A stretch of 8,581 nucleotides of DNA from Candidatus Omnitrophota bacterium (GCA_029557025.1 JAKPRU010001108.1:1-8581); one strand, 5' to 3'. Shown: positions 1 through 6,396, counted from the first letter of the stretch. The notes: generated by a model from the letters alone, not told the origin. Made by a program: numbers and translations.

Positions 1-120
1 GAGGGTTCTGCGGTTCCGGACGGCGGATTCAGTACAGGATCGGATGATCTCGCAAGCGCGACGCTTTTCACCGAACCGGCTTCGCTGGGACTCGCGGAAG
101 TTGTGACGGTCAAGAGATAA
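1..120 (+). CDS. aprB: Adenylylsulfate reductase beta subunit AprB, C-terminal end (partial)
   Basis: The frame is open from the first base and ends in TAA at 118-120, giving the last 39 residues of a protein that begins outside the window. The tail contains EGSAVPDGGF followed by DLASATLFTEP, which resembles the C-terminal extension of AprB. In known structures that extension wraps around AprA after the two [4Fe-4S] clusters of the ferredoxin-like part. The cluster-binding cysteines lie upstream and cannot be checked. The call rests on this tail pattern and on the position 12 bases ahead of aprA, the usual aprB-aprA order. In the complex AprB passes electrons between the external donor or acceptor and the FAD of AprA. 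Confidence 0.83.
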   Translation, partial: EGSAVPDGGFSTGSDDLASATLFTEPASLGLAEVVTVKR

Positions 121-125
121 GGAGG
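119..125 (+). promoter_or_regulatory. Ribosome binding site of aprA overlapping the aprB stop codon
   Basis: AAGGAGG is a near-perfect Shine-Dalgarno sequence 7 bases ahead of the GTG at 133. Its first two bases are the last two of the aprB stop codon, so translation of the two subunits is probably coupled. It supports GTG 133 as the aprA start. Confidence 0.85.
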
Positions 126-132
126 CGGTACT

Positions 133-2007
133 GTGGTCCATTTCGAAACTGTAGAAATTACCACCGATCTGTTGATCGTCGGTGGGGGTATGTCTGCCTG
201 TGGGGCCGCCGTGGAGGCGGCGTATTGGGCGAAGAAGAACGGCCTGAAGGTGACTCTGGTAGACAAAGCCGTGATGGAGCGAAGCGGCGCGGTGGCTATG
301 GGGTTATCTGCAATCAATCAATACATCGGACTGCGGGACGGGCAAAACACGGTCTGGGATTATGTCGATTACGTCCGGAAGGATCTGATGGGCATTACTC
401 GTGAGGACCTTGTGTTTAATGTTGCGCGTCACGTGGATTCATCGGTTCATCTATTCGAAAAATGGGGCCTTCCGATCTGGAAAGATAAAAAGGGGGCTTA
501 TATTCACGAGGGACGATGGCAGCTGATGATTAACGGCGAATCCTACAAGGTTATTGTAGCGGAAGCGGCCAAGAATGCTCTGGGAATGGAGAATATTTAC
601 GAGAGAGTATTCATTGTAGAACCGTTAATGGATGGAGATCGGGTCGCCGGCGCTGTCGGATTCAGTGTGCGCGAGAACAAGTTTTACGTATTTAAGGCCA
701 AGGCGGTTGTTGTGGCGATGGGTGGGGCGGTGCATATCTTCCGGCCCCGGTCTATTGGTGAAGGCCTTGGACGAGCCTGGTATCCGCCGTGGAATTCCGG
801 TTCCAGCGCGTATTTCACCCTGAGAGCAGGCGCAGAAATGACGTGCCAGGAAGTGCGTTTTATCCCGGTCCGATTCAAAGATGGGTACGGACCGGTTGGA
901 GCGTGGTTTCTTTTGTTCAAATCGCGTGCGACCAACGCCATGGGCGGCGACTACGTGGTCGAACACAAGGACGAGCTCCAGAAGTGGGGTGAGTACGGCA
1001 ACGTCAAGCCGATTCCGACTAACCTTCGCAACCGGCTTGTCATGCTGGATGTCATGCAAGGTAAAGGTCCCATCTCCATGAGAACGGAGGAGGCCATCCG
1101 GAGGATCGCTTCGGCGGAATCGGACAGGAGAGCCGCTCAGAAGAAGTTAAAGGCTCTCGAATCCGAAGCTTGGGAAGATTTCCTGGACATGACGATTTCC
1201 CAAGCGATTTTGTGGGCCGCTACCAATGTGCAGCCCGAAGAGAAATCGTCGGAAATTGCTGCAGCGGAACCGTATTTCATCGGCTCACACTCCGGCGCCT
1301 CCGGAGCCTGGGTCAGCGGCCCCGAAGACGTTGCTCCCCCGGAATACCAGTGGGGCTATGTCAACATGGCTACCGTCAAGGGGCTTTTCTGTGCGGGCGA
1401 CGCCTCGGGCGCATCCAGCCACAAGTTCTCCTCCGGCTCTCATGCTGAAGGAAGAATTGCAGGGAAGTCTGCCGTTCGTTACATTGTAGAGAATCCACAG
1501 CAGCCGAAAGTTGATATGGCGCAGGTCGCGAAGCTGAAGGAAACGATATTGAGGCCCCTCGATGTCTACCAGCAACATAAGAACGAAACCAGCGATCCGG
1601 AAATCAACCCGAATTACATCAAACCCAAAATGTTCATGTTCCGTCTCCAGAAGATCATGGACGAATATGCGGGCGGTGTTTCCGCGCAGTTCACCACAAA
1701 CGAGTACCTGCTCAAGAAAGGATTGGAACTTCTGGCGTATCTCAAAGAAGACTCGGCTAATCTTGCGGCAAAGGACCTTCACGAGCTCCTGCGCTGCTGG
1801 GAGAATGTGCAGCGCATGTGGCAGGCGGAGGCTCATGTACGTGCCGTCCTGTTCCGCGAAGAAACCCGTTGGCCGGGATATTATTTCCGTGCGGATAAAC
1901 CGGCGCTCGATGAGCAGAATTGGAAATGTTTCGTAAACTGCTGCGTTGATCCGAACACCGGGGAGTGGGAGATGATGAAACGGGATATCATCCCCCTCCG
2001 GTTGTAA
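133..2007 (+). CDS. aprA: Adenylylsulfate (APS) reductase alpha subunit AprA
   Basis: This is the FAD-containing catalytic subunit of cytoplasmic dissimilatory APS reductase, which interconverts APS and sulfite plus AMP with two electrons. It has 624 residues, close to the usual AprA size, and starts at GTG behind a strong ribosome binding site. The N-terminal dinucleotide-binding motif GGGMSACGAA lies at residues 17-26, followed by SGAVAMGLSAIN (51-62). The family signature GRWQLMINGESYK sits at 127-139; FKDGYGPVGAWFLLFK lies at 248-263 and GDASGASSHKFSSGSHAEGR at 422-441. By alignment from memory with the Archaeoglobus enzyme, the substrate-site Glu, Arg and His correspond to E136, R247 and H386. 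The C-terminal helical region (about 465-600) and the end WKCFVNCCVDPNTGEWEM are typical. All key segments are present, so the enzyme should be functional. The sequence alone does not tell whether it runs in the sulfate-reducing or the sulfite-oxidising direction. It forms an operon with aprB upstream; no intact qmo or aprM gene follows. Confidence 0.97.
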   Translation: MVHFETVEITTDLLIVGGGMSACGAAVEAAYWAKKNGLKVTLVDKAVMERSGAVAMGLSAINQYIGLRDGQNTVWDYVDYVRKDLMGITREDLVFNVARHVDSSVHLFEKWGLPIWKDKKGAYIHEGRWQLMINGESYKVIVAEAAKNALGMENIYERVFIVEPLMDGDRVAGAVGFSVRENKFYVFKAKAVVVAMGGAVHIFRPRSIGEGLGRAWYPPWNSGSSAYFTLRAGAEMTCQEVRFIPVRFKDGYGPVGAWFLLFKSRATNAMGGDYVVEHKDELQKWGEYGNVKPIPTNLRNRLVMLDVMQGKGPISMRTEEAIRRIASAESDRRAAQKKLKALESEAWEDFLDMTISQAILWAATNVQPEEKSSEIAAAEPYFIGSHSGASGAWVSGPEDVAPPEYQWGYVNMATVKGLFCAGDASGASSHKFSSGSHAEGRIAGKSAVRYIVENPQQPKVDMAQVAKLKETILRPLDVYQQHKNETSDPEINPNYIKPKMFMFRLQKIMDEYAGGVSAQFTTNEYLLKKGLELLAYLKEDSANLAAKDLHELLRCWENVQRMWQAEAHVRAVLFREETRWPGYYFRADKPALDEQNWKCFVNCCVDPNTGEWEMMKRDIIPLRL

Positions 2008-2019
2008 CACTTCGCTTGA

Positions 2020-2169
2020 TTGCGCGGTTTTCCGGGCGCTTTATGGGCGCTCAGAGGAATTTACCTATCGACATGGGCACGGATGTTGTTCTTGTATTTC
2101 TCCTATTCCAAGTTTGCTCATTTGATATCCGGGACCATCGCGATCAGTCACGCCAGGGTCGGTGACCGG
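2020..2169 (+). pseudogene. Possible qmoC remnant: C-terminal transmembrane/heme-ligand segment
   Basis: Directly after aprA one frame translates to about 50 residues containing RMLFLYFSYSKFAHLISGTI and then AISHARVGDR. Segments of the type LYLPYSKFAHLxYRTxAxxxAR are characteristic of the last transmembrane helix of QmoC and related NarI-like cytochrome b subunits, where the His of KFAH is a heme ligand. Only about 12 bases separate the aprA stop from this frame, and an in-frame TGA (2017-2019) precedes it. There is no start codon with a ribosome binding site, and the frame runs on to 2346 without recognisable protein. In many sulfate reducers qmoABC follows aprBA, so a fragment of the very end of qmoC here would fit a deletion of qmoA, qmoB and most of qmoC. 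The match is from memory of the family pattern and covers only about 35 residues. A short real membrane peptide or chance similarity remains possible. Confidence 0.5.
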
Positions 2170-2315
2170 GGTTTCCGAAGATTCCTCGTCCAAGGCGGTG
2201 TGGGAGGGCAGGAGAATCCTTGCCGGGGGGTTCCTGAACTTTTCAATGGGCTGAGTTTTCGACAAGATCAAGAGCCGGCCCTTCCCCTCGTCGCCTGGGT
2301 TGACAATATTCCTGT

Positions 2316-2326
2316 CAGGTCACCTG
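2316..2326. promoter_or_regulatory. Candidate operator palindrome upstream of the lipoprotein promoter
   Basis: CAGGT-C-ACCTG is a perfect 5+1+5 inverted repeat centred on 2321. It is flanked by a direct repeat CCTGTC (2311-2316 and 2323-2328) and by a TGACA/TGTCA inverted pair (2301-2305 and 2313-2317). The cluster ends about 18 bases before the extended -10 element, so it covers the region where a -35 box would lie. That placement would suit an activator or repressor site. No regulator is known, so the role is inferred. Confidence 0.3.
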
Positions 2327-2343
2327 TCGAGACATCGCATCGG

Positions 2344-2352
2344 TGATATACT
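2344..2352 (+). promoter_or_regulatory. Extended -10 promoter (TGATATACT)
   Basis: TG-A-TATACT matches an extended -10 element (TGnTATAAT) with one mismatch in the hexamer. No good -35 box lies 16-18 bases upstream, which is acceptable for an extended -10 promoter. A second possible -10, TACAAT, lies at 2354-2359. Transcription would start near 2358-2366, about 75-80 bases ahead of the ATG at 2439. A TTGACA at 2300-2305 is too far upstream (41 bases) to pair with this -10. Confidence 0.45.
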
Positions 2353-2438
2353 TTACAATGATCGGGTGGATGAATGCCCCTGGATTGTCCGGGATTCGTC
2401 AGGAGGGGGAACGAAACTGGGTTCGATGGAGTCTTTAA

Positions 2439-2795
2439 ATGCGTCCAACATTGCACATTGCTCCGTTTATTGTGCTTTTGTGTGTCGGTCTTTGTCTCGG
2501 CTGCTCCGGTGTGAGCAAGAAGGTCAGTAAGGTGGGGGGGAAGGCCGTTTCGCCGGTAACCAACGTCGTGAAAGGAACGACGAGTCGGGCCAAAGGGGTC
2601 GGATCCGATATGGCGGACGATACCCGTAAATACAGCACCCGGCTCTTCGGCATGGAGCAGAGCAACCTGACACAGAGTCAGAAACAGGCTATTGCAAATT
2701 ACGAACGAAAAAAGCGCTACGAACAAAACCTGCGTCAGCGCGATTTGGACTCCCGTCTGGTTCCCGATATGGCGAAAGTGAATGTGATCAAGTAG
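2439..2795 (+). CDS. Small basic putative lipoprotein of unknown function
   Basis: The 118-residue protein starts at ATG with GGAG seven bases upstream. Residues 1-21 form a signal sequence: a basic R2, a hydrophobic stretch IAPFIVLLCVGLCLG, then C22 in the context CLGC-S. The -1 Gly suits a lipobox, but Cys at -3 is unusual, so lipidation is likely rather than certain. The mature part has no cysteine. It is rich in Lys, Arg, Ser, Val and Gln, with a Lys/Val/Gly-rich first half (SKKVSKVGGKAVSPVTNVVK), and a more helical, charged second half (QSQKQAIANYERKKRYEQNLRQRDLDSR). I recognise no family. If exported it would sit in an envelope membrane with a short soluble tail. It has its own promoter candidate and ends 59 bases before the RNase III fusion, so co-transcription with that gene is possible. 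Confidence 0.72.
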   Translation: MRPTLHIAPFIVLLCVGLCLGCSGVSKKVSKVGGKAVSPVTNVVKGTTSRAKGVGSDMADDTRKYSTRLFGMEQSNLTQSQKQAIANYERKKRYEQNLRQRDLDSRLVPDMAKVNVIK

Positions 2796-2800
2796 CCTTG

Positions 2801-2817
2801 TCCCCGTGTTTCGGGGA
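2801..2817 (+). terminator. Short hairpin between the lipoprotein gene and the RNase III fusion
   Basis: TCCCCG and CGGGGA form a perfect 6-base-pair, GC-rich stem around a 5-base loop, 5 bases after the lipoprotein stop codon. Only TTA follows, with no T-run, so this is at best a weak terminator. It might instead attenuate transcription or protect the 3' end of the upstream message. As the gene downstream encodes RNase III, processing of its own leader is conceivable, but this stem is far too short for a classical RNase III site. Confidence 0.35.
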
Positions 2818-2854
2818 TTATGGGACAGACGGATATGCGGGATAATCGGATTTC

Positions 2855-4165
2855 GTGGACGTCACATCAGAACGGCAAGCAAGTCTGCGGGAATTGGCGC
2901 GACGGTTGGGGGTGCCCCATGTCGATCTCGGTTTGTTGCATGAGGCTCTCTGCCACAGCTCTTTCGCCAATGAGAATGCGAATTGCTCCACGTACGGCAA
3001 CGAACGCCTGGAGTTTCTGGGAGATTCGGTTGTCGGCCTGGCAGTGACCGAAGCCCTGTACCTGAAATTCCCCGAAATGAGAGAAGGGGATCTCTCCAAG
3101 ATCAAATCCATCATCGTATCCAAACGCATTCTCTCCGAACGAACGGAGGAACTGGGACTTGGTGACTATCTTCTGCTGGGCAAAGGAGAAGAGCAAACCG
3201 GAGGCCGACGTCGGTTTTCGATCTTGGGGAATCTTTTCGAGAGTGTGGTGGGTGCAATTTATCTGTCAGAAGGGATTGAAACCGCGAAGCAGTTTGTGCT
3301 GAAGCAGGTCGGCGAGGAGCTTCACCGCGCCGCTGTCGGGGAGAGCATCATCGACTATAAATCCGACTTGCAGGAACGGACACAGAAAGAATTCGGAGTT
3401 CTCCCGATCTACCGTCTGGTGCATTCGACCGGACCGGACCACGACCGCGAATTTGTTGTTCAGGTCTTGATGGGGGAGACCATCCTTTCGGAAGGGACCG
3501 GAAAAAGCAAGAAAAAGGCCGAGAAGGCAGCAGCCCAAAACGCTTTGAAAAGACTGGATTCCGATAGAACTAGGCTGGTTCCTGAGCTTACTGAAGAGCC
3601 GACGTTACGACCATCTCAAGAACCGGCCGCCGTCGGTATGCCGACAGTCCCTACGGAGACACCGCCACCGACATGCCTGCCCCCAATTCATTTGTCCCAA
3701 CCGAGAAGAGTCAAGCCGTTAACCGCCGTTCCCAGGGAAGGGCGGATTCTTGCCATCGACCTGGGAGAAAAGCGAATCGGCATTGCGCTCTCGGATGAAC
3801 TTCGAACAATTGCTCAGCCCCTGGTCACCATGAAGAGCAACCGTACCTCTGCACTCGTGAAGGACGTGACCGAGTTAATACGAAAGCATGAGGTTTCTGC
3901 GGTTGTGGTGGGGCTGCCGCGCACACTGGATGGGCAGGAGAGAGAGTCTGCCGCCACGGCCCGCAAGATTGCCGACCGACTGCAAAAAAGCCTTTCCATG
4001 CCTGTGATTCTGTGGGATGAGCGTCTCTCTACAGTCGGTTCCGAACGTCATCTGATCGAATCCGGCGTCCGTCGCAGGGACCGCCGGGATGTAATCGACC
4101 AGTGCGCCGCAGCATGGATTCTCGAAGGCTACCTGGAATATCTCCGACAGAATGAGATCCCGTGA
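2855..4165 (+). CDS. rnc-ruvX: Fusion protein: RNase III joined to RuvX/YqgF-type nuclease
   Basis: One 436-residue frame carries two complete proteins. Residues 1-155 are the RNase III endonuclease domain with the signature NERLEFLGD (49-57), giving E50, E53 and D57 as metal/catalytic positions. The second acidic pair appears as N126 and E129 in GNLFES, so the usual Asp is Asn. Residues 167-234 are a dsRNA-binding domain, from DYKSDLQE to GTGKSKKKAEKAAAQNAL. Residues 235-296 form a Pro-rich linker (PTVPTETPPPTCLPP). Residues 297-436 are a YqgF/RuvX domain: ILAIDLGEKRIGIALSD (298-314), VVGLPRTLDG (351-360), LWDERLST (386-393) and RRDVIDQCAAAWIL (410-423), with likely acidic residues D302, E389, D412 or D415. 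GTG 2855 is the only plausible start because an in-frame stop lies at 2843; its ribosome binding site is weak. There is no start codon just ahead of the RuvX domain, which argues against two separate genes. RNase III cuts double-stranded rRNA precursors; YqgF is linked to 16S rRNA 5' maturation and was first described as a putative Holliday-junction resolvase. Confidence 0.93.
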   Translation: MDVTSERQASLRELARRLGVPHVDLGLLHEALCHSSFANENANCSTYGNERLEFLGDSVVGLAVTEALYLKFPEMREGDLSKIKSIIVSKRILSERTEELGLGDYLLLGKGEEQTGGRRRFSILGNLFESVVGAIYLSEGIETAKQFVLKQVGEELHRAAVGESIIDYKSDLQERTQKEFGVLPIYRLVHSTGPDHDREFVVQVLMGETILSEGTGKSKKKAEKAAAQNALKRLDSDRTRLVPELTEEPTLRPSQEPAAVGMPTVPTETPPPTCLPPIHLSQPRRVKPLTAVPREGRILAIDLGEKRIGIALSDELRTIAQPLVTMKSNRTSALVKDVTELIRKHEVSAVVVGLPRTLDGQERESAATARKIADRLQKSLSMPVILWDERLSTVGSERHLIESGVRRRDRRDVIDQCAAAWILEGYLEYLRQNEIP

Positions 4166-6201
4166 ATGCTGAAACGGATCATGCACCCTCGCCGCAATCC
4201 TCTCTCAAGGGGAGAGGGGGCGATTTTTATCGGCAGCCGGCGCTGGTCTTTGTCCTGATCACCGCCGTTTTTGTTGGTGTGTATCATTCCTCGCCGGTTC
4301 TTGTTGTTGCCTGGCGACTGAGGGAGTTTCTCGCGGGTGTGATTCCATTTGTGATCGGTTGGCCTCTGGGGTGGTTGATCCTTCGTCGAGAAGAATCCAT
4401 GACGAAGGCGGAGCGAATCATTTTATCTCTCGGACTCGGACAGGGGATTCTATTCGGATTCACCTTTGTGCTGCTGACCCTGCGCTTATTCTACGCCGAG
4501 TTGATTCCGGTTCTGGTCGGCCTGCCAATCCTGTTTACCTGGAGAATCTGGGTGGATCTTCTCCGCACAATTTTTGCTGCGGGTGCCAAAAGTCACACAG
4601 AACTGCGGGAGAACAATCTCTGGATTTTTTTCCTGGTTCTCGCCGGGATTTTGGGACTTGGGTGTTCCCTGCTCCCGCCGCTGAATTATGACGCTCTCGA
4701 ATACCATTTGGCGGTTCCGGAGGTCTGGATTCGACACCATGGCTGGGTGGCATTCCCGCTGAACATTTATGCCTGGTTCCCCATGAATGTGGAGATTCTC
4801 TATTCGTGGGCGCTCATCTTGGGAGAGACCGCGTCCGCCGTGGTGGTGCATTTTCTTTTCGCAGTGGCCTGCACAATGGGGATTCTTTGCATTGGGACGC
4901 GAAAAAGCGGGCTATCATGCAGTTGGCTGGCTGCGGTCCTGTTTGTGTCGAGCGGTCTCATTATTCGGCTCGCCATACAGGCGGATATCGACTTGGGCGT
5001 TTGTTTTTATGCCCTGCCAGCCCTGATGATGTTTCTTCGCTGGACGGAGAGCGCGCGGCCCTCGGCAGTCATTCTGTCATCGGTTTTTGTGGGACTTGCG
5101 GTCGGCTGCAAATATATCGCGGTCATTTCCGTTTGGATTCCCATGCTGGTTCTGGTCTTGGGATTCGGGCCGTCCGGGCTGCGCCTGCGGGGCTTTTTGT
5201 GGATGGCATTCCTGCCGCTGTGTCTCCTTGCGCCCTGGCTGGTGAGGAATGTGTGCATGGTTGGCAATCCGGTGTTTCCTCTCCTGTATTCCTGGTTCGG
5301 CGGAGAGAATTGGACCGATGCGGCTGCCGCTTTCTTCCGGGCCGCGCATTCTCCCAAGGCTCTGGGACTGTCAGGACACTTGATGGAGCTGATTCGAGCG
5401 CCGCTGGATTTGACCGTCCTGAATCTCACGGTTTTCTCTCCCCTGATATTGGCCGGTGCAGCGTTGGCTTTGATCCGTCGGAACGGCAATCGTGACCTGT
5501 GTATTCTGTGGATTTATTCTCTGGTGGCTTTCGCATTCTGGTTTGTTTTTACACAGCGAAATCATCGATTTCTTGTGACCGTCGCCCCGCCGCTGGCCCT
5601 GATTGCTGCTTGGGGTATCGCACCTGAAGTTCGAATTCAGAAAACCGTGCGATGGGCCGTGATTTTCGTGGCATCCTATTCTCTTTATCTGCTGTTGATG
5701 ACTCTCTCCCTGGATGGAGGTCTGAAATATCTTGTGCTGGGGGAAACGGAGGACCAGTATTACGAGCGGCTTCTGCCGCATACCCGGGCCATTCGTTTCC
5801 TGAACGAGACGGCCCAACAGCGGCCTGTGCGGGCAATGTTTGTCGGAGAGGCGCAGGCGTACGGGCTGCGTTGTGAGGCGATTGTGCCGGTTGTGTTCAA
5901 TGTGCATCCCTGGATTCCACATGATTCGTTCGGCAACGCCATCCCGCAGACAGCCGAACAGGCGTTGCACCGACTTTGGGAACTGGAAGTGACGCATGTT
6001 CTGTTTAATCAATCCGAAATGAATCGCCTTATGCGGGGATTCCTGCCGCTGGGCTGGCCGGATGGCCGCGAGTTGGCGCGCCTGATTCCTCTGATGGAGA
6101 AAGACTTTCTTAAACAGGTTTTCGAGACCGAAAACGGGATCATTCGGGTTCTGGAGGTTCCGCCACCGCCAGCGGACAAGAAAGCCGATGCGCCTTCCTG
6201 A
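4162..6201 (+). CDS. Polytopic GT-C (PMT/ArnT-like) membrane glycosyltransferase
   Basis: The 679-residue protein has a short soluble N-terminus (1-25), roughly eleven to thirteen hydrophobic segments between about 26 and 515, and a soluble C-terminal domain (about 525-679) ending in a Pro/Lys-rich tail. The first large loop carries LPPLNYDALEYHLAVPEVW (171-189), with D177 and E180 in the position of the acidic metal/donor-site motif of GT-C transferases that use polyprenyl-phosphate sugars. Further family-like segments are QADIDLGVCFYALPALM (273-289), PWLVRNVCMVGNPVFPLLY (358-376) and TQRNHRFLVTVAPPLAL (464-480). I infer transfer of a lipid-linked sugar to a protein or glycan on the outer face of the inner membrane; the acceptor cannot be read from the sequence. 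The GTG start overlaps the preceding stop as GTGA, indicating translational coupling. Residues 9-20 look like a translated palindromic repeat. No later start codon precedes the first membrane segment. Confidence 0.82.
   Translation: MNAETDHAPSPQSSLKGRGGDFYRQPALVFVLITAVFVGVYHSSPVLVVAWRLREFLAGVIPFVIGWPLGWLILRREESMTKAERIILSLGLGQGILFGFTFVLLTLRLFYAELIPVLVGLPILFTWRIWVDLLRTIFAAGAKSHTELRENNLWIFFLVLAGILGLGCSLLPPLNYDALEYHLAVPEVWIRHHGWVAFPLNIYAWFPMNVEILYSWALILGETASAVVVHFLFAVACTMGILCIGTRKSGLSCSWLAAVLFVSSGLIIRLAIQADIDLGVCFYALPALMMFLRWTESARPSAVILSSVFVGLAVGCKYIAVISVWIPMLVLVLGFGPSGLRLRGFLWMAFLPLCLLAPWLVRNVCMVGNPVFPLLYSWFGGENWTDAAAAFFRAAHSPKALGLSGHLMELIRAPLDLTVLNLTVFSPLILAGAALALIRRNGNRDLCILWIYSLVAFAFWFVFTQRNHRFLVTVAPPLALIAAWGIAPEVRIQKTVRWAVIFVASYSLYLLLMTLSLDGGLKYLVLGETEDQYYERLLPHTRAIRFLNETAQQRPVRAMFVGEAQAYGLRCEAIVPVVFNVHPWIPHDSFGNAIPQTAEQALHRLWELEVTHVLFNQSEMNRLMRGFLPLGWPDGRELARLIPLMEKDFLKQVFETENGIIRVLEVPPPPADKKADAPS
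4198..4218. repeat. REP-like palindrome inside the first codons of the glycosyltransferase
   Basis: CCTCTC (4199-4204) pairs with GAGAGG (4212-4217), and the stem extends inward to 8 base pairs including one G-T, with loop AAG. A G-run and then TTTTT (4224-4228) follow, giving a terminator-like outline. It is translated as part of PSPQSSLKGRGG. Palindromes of the form CCTCTC-nnn-GAGAGG with this kind of translation are common dispersed repeats in many bacterial genomes. I see only one copy in the window, so the repeat status is inferred from its appearance. Confidence 0.45.
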
Positions 6202-6242
6202 CAGCGATTTAACAAGGCGGAGTGAAGAATGAATCGGGAGAA

Positions 6243-6315
6243 TGGAGCACATGGGATTCGAACCCACGACCTCTGCCTTGCGAAAGCAGCGCTCTCCCAG
6301 CTGAGCTAGTGCCCC
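6243..6315 (-). tRNA. tRNA-Ala, anticodon CGC
   Basis: Read on the minus strand the 73 bases fold into a full cloverleaf. The acceptor GGGGCAC pairs with GTGCTCC and contains the G3-T70 wobble pair, the main identity element of alanine tRNA. The D arm is GCTC/GAGC. The anticodon stem CTGCT/GGCAG encloses the loop TTCGCAA with anticodon CGC (reads GCG). The variable region is AGGTC, and the T arm GTGGG/CCCAT encloses TTCGAAT. The discriminator is A73. CCA is not encoded: TTC follows, so it must be added after transcription. The gene is convergent with the glycosyltransferase and 41 bases from its stop. Confidence 0.96.
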
Positions 6316-6368
6316 GGAAAAATGGAACAGGCGGTTCAGGCACAAGGCAAGTTCCGCATTCCACACAC

Positions 6369-6396
6369 AACATACCGCGCCGCCTTTTCTTGTCAA
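6369..6396 (-). promoter_or_regulatory. Promoter of the tRNA-Ala gene
   Basis: On the minus strand a perfect -35 box TTGACA (6396-6391) is followed after 16 bases by TATGTT (6374-6369), which matches four of six -10 positions. Transcription would begin near 6362, about 45 bases ahead of the mature tRNA 5' end at 6315, a normal tRNA leader. Confidence 0.55.

Larger units (their letters stand above)
2170..2438 (+). other. Intergenic stretch before the small lipoprotein gene
   Basis: I see no convincing gene here. Open frames on both strands are short, lack ribosome binding sites and encode no recognisable pattern. Together with the possible qmoC remnant it makes a 431-base non-coding gap between aprA and the next gene. 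No hairpin followed by a T-run was found that would serve as a strong terminator for aprBA. The last 140 bases hold the palindrome and promoter described separately, followed by a leader of roughly 80 bases. Confidence 0.6.

Noticed and set aside
1285..2010. 241-residue minus-strand frame opposite aprA
   Set aside because: It is fully antisense to a well-supported conserved gene, shows no recognisable motif or ribosome binding site, and fits codon-bias shadowing.
2230..2243. GTTC-CT-GAAC followed by TTTT as a terminator for aprBA
   Set aside because: The loop would be only two bases, which cannot close, and the stem is only four base pairs.
2300..2305. TTGACA as a -35 box for the lipoprotein promoter
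   Set aside because: At 17-base spacing the sequence is CCTGTC, not a -10 box, and the good extended -10 is 41 bases away.
2268..2726. 152-residue minus-strand frame covering the lipoprotein start
   Set aside because: The plus-strand frame there has a ribosome binding site, a signal sequence and a promoter; the minus-strand frame has none of these.
3638..3640. ATG inside the linker as a separate start for ruvX
   Set aside because: It has no Shine-Dalgarno sequence at the right distance and would leave an odd Pro-rich extension of about 35 residues before the YqgF domain. A fusion explains the sequence better.
5371..6396. 341-residue open frame on the minus strand
   Set aside because: It runs antisense through the glycosyltransferase and across the tRNA gene. 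Its ALAQLGERCFRKAEVVGSNP segment is a known artefact of translating a tRNA gene.
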